Shown here piece after piece: positions 38,248 through 42,648 of a stretch of DNA of 42,648 nucleotides. The position numbers and the translations under genes were made by a program. Under the pieces are notes generated by a model that did not search any database, was not told where the DNA came from, and saw only the letters and a program-made list of their open reading frames with translations. Origin of the DNA: Nocardia arizonensis (GTDB lineage: Bacteria > Actinomycetota > Actinomycetes > Mycobacteriales > Mycobacteriaceae); assembly GCF_001310275.1 (NCBI RefSeq), contig NZ_LGYZ01000055.1, positions 1 through 42,648 of the forward strand, read 5' to 3'. Within the stretch, counting starts at the first letter, position 1. Each line of letters begins with the position of its first letter.

Positions 38248-39305
38248 GCGAGGAATACCGCCCCGGTACGGGGGTGCGGTTGCTGGCCTCGGCGGTGGAC
38301 GCCTACAAGACGGTCTTCGTGCAGACCGCCGCCGCGCGCGTACTGTCGCGCCCGAGCCCGGTGCGCCGCGACGGCTACGAGCGCGCGGTCGTGATCGACC
38401 GGATCGAGGCCGAGGCCGAGGACGTCGTCAGCCTGACCCTGCGCGATCCGTACTGGGCGCCGCTGCCGGAATGGTCCCCGGGCGCGCACCTCGACCTGTT
38501 CCTGCCCTCGGGCCGTCAGCGTCAGTACTCGCTGGACGGCGATCCCGCGGACCGGGCCCGCTACCGGATCTCGGTGCGGCGCATCGCCGACGGCGGCGGC
38601 GGATCGCTGGAGGTGCACGACACGCTGCGCGTCGGTGACGAGCTGCGTATTCGCGGCCCGCGCAATGCCTTTCCCTTCATCGCGGCACCGGCGTACGTGT
38701 TCGTGGCGGGCGGTATCGGGATAACCCCGATCCTGCCGATGGTCACCGAGGCGGCCCGTGCCGCGATCCCCTGGCGGTTGGTGTATCTGGGACGGTCGCG
38801 GGCGAGTATGCCCTTCCTGAGCCATCTCGCCGGACTCGGCGGCGGCGAACTCGTTGTGCGCCCGGACGACGAATTCGGCGTGGCCGAACCGGCGGATCTC
38901 ATCGACCGCGTGCCCGCCGGGTCCGCGGCCTACGTCTGCGGCCCACCCGCGCTCATGGACGCCGCGGCCCTGCGACTGCGCGCCCTCGATCCCGGTACCG
39001 CGCTCTATACCGAACGCTTCTCCCCGCTGCCGGTGCGCGACGGGGTGGAGTTCGACCTCACGCTGCGGCGCAGCGGGCACACCGTGCGGGTCGGCGCGGA
39101 GGAATCCGCGCTGGCCGCCATCCGGCGCGTGCTGCCGGGGGTGGCCTACTCCTGTCAGCAGGGATTCTGCGGCACCTGCAAGGTCGCGGTCCTGAACGGA
39201 ACCGTGGAACACCGCGATCGCAGGCTCGCCGACCACGAACGCGCGGATTACATGCTCACCTGTGTATCCCGTTCGCGCGGCAGCGAACTCACCCTGGACC
39301 TGTAG
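38244..39305 (+). CDS. Flavin/[2Fe-2S] oxidoreductase (phthalate dioxygenase reductase type)
   Basis: A 353-residue electron-transfer protein. Residues about 43-145 form the flavin-binding barrel with RQYSL (93-97). Residues 150-255 form the NAD(P)H domain with AGGIGITPI (155-163) and YVCGPPALM. Residues 265-353 form a plant-type ferredoxin domain with Cys304, Cys309, Cys312 and Cys340. This order (flavin, NAD, ferredoxin at the C-terminus) is that of one-component reductases feeding oxygenases. The start is the GTG overlapping the PF10118 gene stop. The most direct partner is the diiron-like protein encoded just upstream. Confidence 0.93.
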   Translation: MSEEYRPGTGVRLLASAVDAYKTVFVQTAAARVLSRPSPVRRDGYERAVVIDRIEAEAEDVVSLTLRDPYWAPLPEWSPGAHLDLFLPSGRQRQYSLDGDPADRARYRISVRRIADGGGGSLEVHDTLRVGDELRIRGPRNAFPFIAAPAYVFVAGGIGITPILPMVTEAARAAIPWRLVYLGRSRASMPFLSHLAGLGGGELVVRPDDEFGVAEPADLIDRVPAGSAAYVCGPPALMDAAALRLRALDPGTALYTERFSPLPVRDGVEFDLTLRRSGHTVRVGAEESALAAIRRVLPGVAYSCQQGFCGTCKVAVLNGTVEHRDRRLADHERADYMLTCVSRSRGSELTLDL

Positions 39306-39350
39306 TTGTTCGGCGGGCGACGCTGCCCGCGCCGGAAAGGACTGGCTGAC

Positions 39351-40850
39351 ATGGCCGTTGACATACCCGCACACGTCCCGATCGCCGTCGTCGGAGCGGG
39401 CATCGCAGGCATCGGCCTCGCCGTGAAATTACGCGAGGCCGGTTTCGAGGATTTCCTCGTCCTCGAACGCGCCGAGGATCTCGGCGGCACATGGTTCGCC
39501 AACACCTATCCCGGTGCGGCCTGCGACGTGCCCTCGCATCTGTATTCCTACTCTTTCGCCCCGAATCCGAACTGGTCGCGCACCTACGGCACCCAGCCGG
39601 AGATCCTGGCCTATCTGCGCGATGTCGCCGACCGGTACGGGGTGCGCCCGCACATGCGGTTCGGGGTCGAGCTGGAGCGGGCGGACTGGGACGAGGGTCG
39701 CAGGCTGTGGACGGTGCACACGAGTCGCGGTGAGCTCACCGCCGACATCCTGATCTCGGCGGTCGGTCCGTTCAGCGAGGCGCAGATTCCGGCGCTGAAG
39801 GGGCGCGAGAGTTTCGCGGGCACTCAATTCCATTCGCTGCACTGGGATCACGACCACGACCTGACCGGTGAGCGGGTCGCGGTGATCGGCACCGGTGCCT
39901 CGGCCGTGCAGTTCATCCCCGAGATTCAGCCGAAGGTGCGCACGCTGACGGTCTTCCAGCGTTCCGCGCCCTGGATCGTCTCGCGCCTCGACCGCACCAC
40001 CTCCGGTGTCGAGCGCGCGATGCTGCGCCGGGTTCCACTGCTCGGCAAGGCGATTCGCGGCGCGTACTTCGCCGGAATCGAGACGTTCGGTCTGGTCGGC
40101 TTCGTGGACAAGCGTTTCCGCCATCCCTACGAGACCCTGGCGAAACTGCAACTGCTACGCCAGGTGCGCGATTCGGAACTGCGCCGCAAACTCACCCCCG
40201 ACTACGTCATCGGCTGCAAGCGCGCGATCTTCTCCGACACCTATTTCCCGGCGCTGACCCGCCCCAATGTCGAGGTGGTCACCGCGGGCATCGAGGAGAT
40301 CCGCCCGCATTCCATCCTCACCGCCGACGGCGTCGAGTATCCGATCGACACCCTCATCTGGGGGACCGGATTCGGCGTGCCACCTGGCATTTTCGAACGT
40401 GTGCGCGGTGCGGACGGCCGCTCCATCGCCGATCAATACCACCGCCGCCCGAGCAGCTACCTGGGTGCGGCCATCGCCGGATTCCCTAACTTCTTCTGTA
40501 CGCTCGGCCCCTTCGGCGCGGCGGGCAACCAGTCCGCGATCTACATGATCGAGGCGCAGTTGCAGTACATCGTGGACGCGCTCGAGACCATGCGGGACAA
40601 GGGTTTCGGCCGGGTCGAGGTGAAGGCCGAGGTGCAGAGCGCCTTCCTGGACGAGGTCGACGAGCGCAGCCGCGACACGGCCTGGCTGACCGGCGGCTGC
40701 CGCAGCTACTACCAGACCCCCGACGGCCACAATGCCGGTCTGTATCCGAACTGGAGTTTCGAGTACCGGCGTCGCACCCGGCGTTTCGACGCCGAATCCT
40801 ATGAACTGGACCCGCGCGCTTCGCGCACACCCGAATCGAGTCGGCGATGA
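39351..40850 (+). CDS. Flavin-containing (Baeyer-Villiger type) monooxygenase
   Basis: A 499-residue class B flavoprotein monooxygenase. The FAD site GAGIAG is at 15-20 and the NADP site GTGASA at 180-185. The Baeyer-Villiger fingerprint F-x-G-x3-H-x3-W-D is exact at 155-166 (FAGTQFHSLHWD). It should insert oxygen next to a ketone or oxidise a heteroatom using NADPH and O2. Relatives in mycolate actinobacteria include MymA (Rv3083) and EthA; the substrate here is not known. ATG 39351 has GGAAAGG upstream. The last bases overlap the SDR start (ATGA). Confidence 0.92.
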   Translation: MAVDIPAHVPIAVVGAGIAGIGLAVKLREAGFEDFLVLERAEDLGGTWFANTYPGAACDVPSHLYSYSFAPNPNWSRTYGTQPEILAYLRDVADRYGVRPHMRFGVELERADWDEGRRLWTVHTSRGELTADILISAVGPFSEAQIPALKGRESFAGTQFHSLHWDHDHDLTGERVAVIGTGASAVQFIPEIQPKVRTLTVFQRSAPWIVSRLDRTTSGVERAMLRRVPLLGKAIRGAYFAGIETFGLVGFVDKRFRHPYETLAKLQLLRQVRDSELRRKLTPDYVIGCKRAIFSDTYFPALTRPNVEVVTAGIEEIRPHSILTADGVEYPIDTLIWGTGFGVPPGIFERVRGADGRSIADQYHRRPSSYLGAAIAGFPNFFCTLGPFGAAGNQSAIYMIEAQLQYIVDALETMRDKGFGRVEVKAEVQSAFLDEVDERSRDTAWLTGGCRSYYQTPDGHNAGLYPNWSFEYRRRTRRFDAESYELDPRASRTPESSRR

Positions 40851-41830
40851 ACCTGGCCGATCTGCTGCCGCTGCGCAAACTGCTCGCCGCCGTACCGTCG
40901 GCGGCGCGGGGCGCGGGCGCGCTCGACCCGCGCGACAAGGTCGTGCTGATCACCGGCGCGGCCACCGGAATCGGCCGGGCGCTGGCCGAGGACATGATCG
41001 CGCGCGGCGCGTCGGTGGCCATCGTCGACATCGACGGCACGGCCGCCGCCGCGGCCGCGGCCGCGCTGGGGGACAATGCCTTCGCCCGCACCGCCGATGT
41101 CGCCGACCGCGCGGCCATGCGCGCCGCGGTGGCCGAGGTACACGAGCGCTTCGGTCGACTTGACGTGGTCGTCGCCAATGCGGGGGTGGTACCCGAACCC
41201 GCCACCATCGCGACCATGGACCCCGCCGAATTCGACCGGGTGGTCGGCATCAACCTCATCGGCGTCTTCAATACCGTGCACCCGGCGCTGCCCCACGTCA
41301 TCGCCGTCGGCGGCCATGTCGTCGTGGTGTCCTCGGCCGCCGCCTTCGCTCCCGGCATGGCCGGATCGCCGTATATGACCACCAAGGCCGCCGTGGAGCA
41401 GTTCGGCCGCGCCTTGCGGGTCGAGTTGGCGGCCTCGGGCGCCACGGCGGGCGTCGCCTACTTCGGCATCGTCGATACGGCGATGACCCACGGCACCCTC
41501 GATGACGACGAATTGGGCCGCGATGTGGGCGAATTGCTGCCCTGGCCGCTGAACCGCCGCATCACCGCCAGCGAAGCGGCCACGTCGATCGCCGAAGGCA
41601 TCCTCCGCCGCGCTCCCCGCACCATCGCCCCCATCCAATGGGAGCCCTATGCGCTCCTGCGCGGTGCCGTCAACGTCGTTCTCGACGACCGCCTCGCCCG
41701 CGATCCCCGAGTCCGCGATTTGATCCACCAGGTAGAAGCCCGAGTCCTGTCCCGTCGCGCCACGGCCACGAGCACGACATCCGCGCAGGAGAGCGCGAGT
41801 TCCGACTCCCGCGATCGACCACCTTCCTAG
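40847..41830 (+). CDS. Short-chain dehydrogenase/reductase
   Basis: A 327-residue SDR. TGAATGIG (36-43) binds NAD(P), NAG follows near 111-113, and the catalytic Ser163, Tyr176 and Lys180 are present (SSAAAF; SPYMTTK). About 70 residues beyond the usual SDR core form a helical C-terminal extension ending in a Ser/Thr/Arg-rich tail. An SDR after a Baeyer-Villiger monooxygenase usually supplies its ketone by oxidising an alcohol. Its start overlaps the monooxygenase stop, and it is the last gene of the operon. Confidence 0.9.
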   Translation: MNLADLLPLRKLLAAVPSAARGAGALDPRDKVVLITGAATGIGRALAEDMIARGASVAIVDIDGTAAAAAAAALGDNAFARTADVADRAAMRAAVAEVHERFGRLDVVVANAGVVPEPATIATMDPAEFDRVVGINLIGVFNTVHPALPHVIAVGGHVVVVSSAAAFAPGMAGSPYMTTKAAVEQFGRALRVELAASGATAGVAYFGIVDTAMTHGTLDDDELGRDVGELLPWPLNRRITASEAATSIAEGILRRAPRTIAPIQWEPYALLRGAVNVVLDDRLARDPRVRDLIHQVEARVLSRRATATSTTSAQESASSDSRDRPPS

Positions 41831-41842
41831 GTCATACGCCAG

Positions 41843-41956
41843 GTGATCCGCACCGAGGCCGACCTGCCGACCGAACCCGAGATGCCCGAGGTGCTGCGCC
41901 GGCTCTGTGCGCACACCTCGGCCTACGAGGTGACGGCCGCGCTGGGATGCCGGTGA
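41843..41956 (+). pseudogene. Possible gene remnant or mini-ORF, 37 codons
   Basis: A GTG-initiated frame encodes 37 residues (VIRTEADLPTEPEMPEVLRR...) with good codon use and an AGG immediately upstream. It begins 12 bp after the SDR stop and ends abruptly after ALGCR. It looks like the truncated N-terminus of a longer protein, but I do not recognise the family, and it may be non-coding. Confidence 0.3.
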
Positions 41957-42502
41957 CTTGACACCTGTCCCTCGCGCGATTCTCGGCAAGCGAGTCGCAG
42001 CGGAGGGACCGCATTCCTCGCACGATGCGTTCCGCGCGAACATGGCCCGAATCGACTGTGGCCGACCAGTGTCCGTGGCGAACAGCGGGCGGCGGCGTCC
42101 TGGCTCAGCGTAGGCGCCGGTTTCGATATCCTCGCGCGCATCGGGGACGAGGAGGTTGATCGCGGCGCCCATCCCCACGACGGAAACGACGCAGGCGCAC
42201 ATGAGCGCGAGCCGGCCGGCCCGAAGTCGGCGCCGAGGACGTTTCCCGCGACGTTCGCCGGCGGAGAAGCGATTCCCGGCACTGTCCTGACGCGGTATCA
42301 AGTGGTCGACTCGGCGCGAACTCTGTGGGAGTACCGGGCCAGGGGGAGCCGACTATTGGCTTCCGCTCACGAGCTTCGACGATCTTCTGCACGAAGCGGA
42401 CCGCGCACTCGATGATCTCCCTGCAAGGAACCGAGTGTGGAACAGCGCTAGAGTACCTCCTGGATGAAGGAAAGTATCTGACCGTCGTTTGGTCAGGTAG
42501 TT
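41957..42502. other. 546-bp stretch without a convincing gene
   Basis: Coding signal breaks down here. On the minus strand a TTG-initiated frame from 42301 encodes a basic N-terminus and one hydrophobic segment (RLALMCACVVSVVGMGAAINLLVP), which could be a remnant of a small membrane protein. The frame then runs on antisense to the SDR gene, so I do not call it. Base composition falls toward AT from about 42400. Confidence 0.5.
42478..42496. promoter_or_regulatory. Inverted repeat before the terminal partial gene
   Basis: CTGACC (42478-42483) and GGTCAG (42491-42496) form a perfect dyad with a 7-nt centre, 6 nt before the ATG at 42503. It could be an operator or a small hairpin over the ribosome site. 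Confidence 0.4.
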
Positions 42503-42648
42503 ATGAAGTCTTTAGGGGAAATAAGTGGAGAAGCAGTGTCGAGCGGCATAGAACTTGCTATTAAAATTGCATTTTCTAACTCGTATGAACACATCCATCC
42601 TCGGTGTGCGGGTGACATGCATTTCGCCGTGGACGCGATGGTGGAGGC
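42503..42648 (+). CDS. 5' part of an unrecognised AT-rich gene (runs off the window)
   Basis: An open frame from ATG 42503 runs to the window end (48 codons so far: MKSLGEISGEAVSSG, then IELAIKIAFSNSYEHIH). GTG 42536 in the same frame has a better ribosome site (GGAG 5 nt upstream) and may be the true start. Codons such as ATA, TTA, ATT, AAA and TCT are rare elsewhere in the window, so the gene is probably foreign. Too little is visible for a family. A competing frame (42412-42564) encodes a plausible short peptide on the same strand. Confidence 0.4.
   Translation, partial: MKSLGEISGEAVSSGIELAIKIAFSNSYEHIHPRCAGDMHFAVDAMVE

Noticed and set aside
40799..42301. 500-codon minus-strand frame covering the SDR gene
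   Set aside because: Most of it is antisense to an SDR with intact catalytic residues. Only the first part near 42301 has a possible membrane segment, which is mentioned under the gap.
42325..42564. 79-codon plus-strand frame near the right end
   Set aside because: It overlaps another open frame (from 42503) that continues to the window edge. No ribosome site or family is evident, so it is only noted as an alternative.

Overview
The window is high-GC actinobacterial DNA, most likely from a Nocardia or a close mycolic-acid-producing relative. The evidence is the gene order acnR-acn-(Rv1476-like)-ripA-moxR-DUF58-VWA-fabG1-inhA-hemH, the mutA-mutB-meaB block, InhA-type FAS-II genes, and lipoprotein families (DUF3558, DUF7373-like) typical of that group. 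Coding density is high, GTG starts are frequent, and several starts look leaderless.

Region 1 (1-14.1 kb) is conserved core. AcnR and aconitase lie on the minus strand, with a strong hairpin between them and a near-perfect AcnR operator in the acn promoter. On the plus strand follow an Rv1476-like membrane protein, the cell-wall endopeptidase RipA, a MoxR/DUF58/VWA chaperone cassette with stop-start overlaps, then fabG1-inhA-hemH (mycolic acid elongation and haem synthesis). fabG1 has a -10 box identical to the mabA promoter of M. tuberculosis. A stomatin-like protein and its NfeD partner converge on hemH across a bidirectional terminator. ripB, which separates ripA and moxR1 in M. tuberculosis, is absent; four 11-bp tandem repeats occupy its place.

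Region 2 (14.1-28.3 kb) is an accessory block lying inside otherwise mycobacteria-like synteny. It holds a DUF7373-like lipoprotein, a DUF3097 protein, an unrecognised protein, and a tightly overlapping three-gene unit: a sugar-binding-type lipoprotein, a single-chain fusion of both ABC permease halves, and a membrane-anchored helical-repeat protein, with no ATPase. Then come a CorA-like protein with a variant GVN motif, a cytosolic-looking S1C protease with PDZ, a DUF1059 mini-protein, a secreted glycine-zipper protein, and a TerD domain fused to a RecB-like PD-(D/E)XK nuclease.

Region 3 (28.3-34.3 kb) returns to the core: a TVP38/TMEM64 membrane protein and the complete methylmalonyl-CoA mutase operon mutA-mutB-meaB with overlapping stops and starts.

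Region 4 (34.3-41.8 kb) is accessory metabolism: an MBL-fold hydrolase, a DUF3558 lipoprotein translationally coupled to a small helical protein with a type-VII-like YxxxD tail, and a TetR regulator divergent from a four-gene operon. That operon comprises a PF10118 protein carrying a full E/ExxH/E/ExxH diiron signature, a flavin/[2Fe-2S] reductase, a Baeyer-Villiger-type monooxygenase and an SDR. It reads as a regulated oxidative pathway for a lipid, ketone or steroid-like substrate.

Region 5 (41.8-42.6 kb) has low coding density and becomes AT-rich, ending in the 5' part of an unrecognised gene. It may be the edge of acquired DNA. No tRNA, rRNA, insertion sequence, CRISPR array or prophage gene was recognised.
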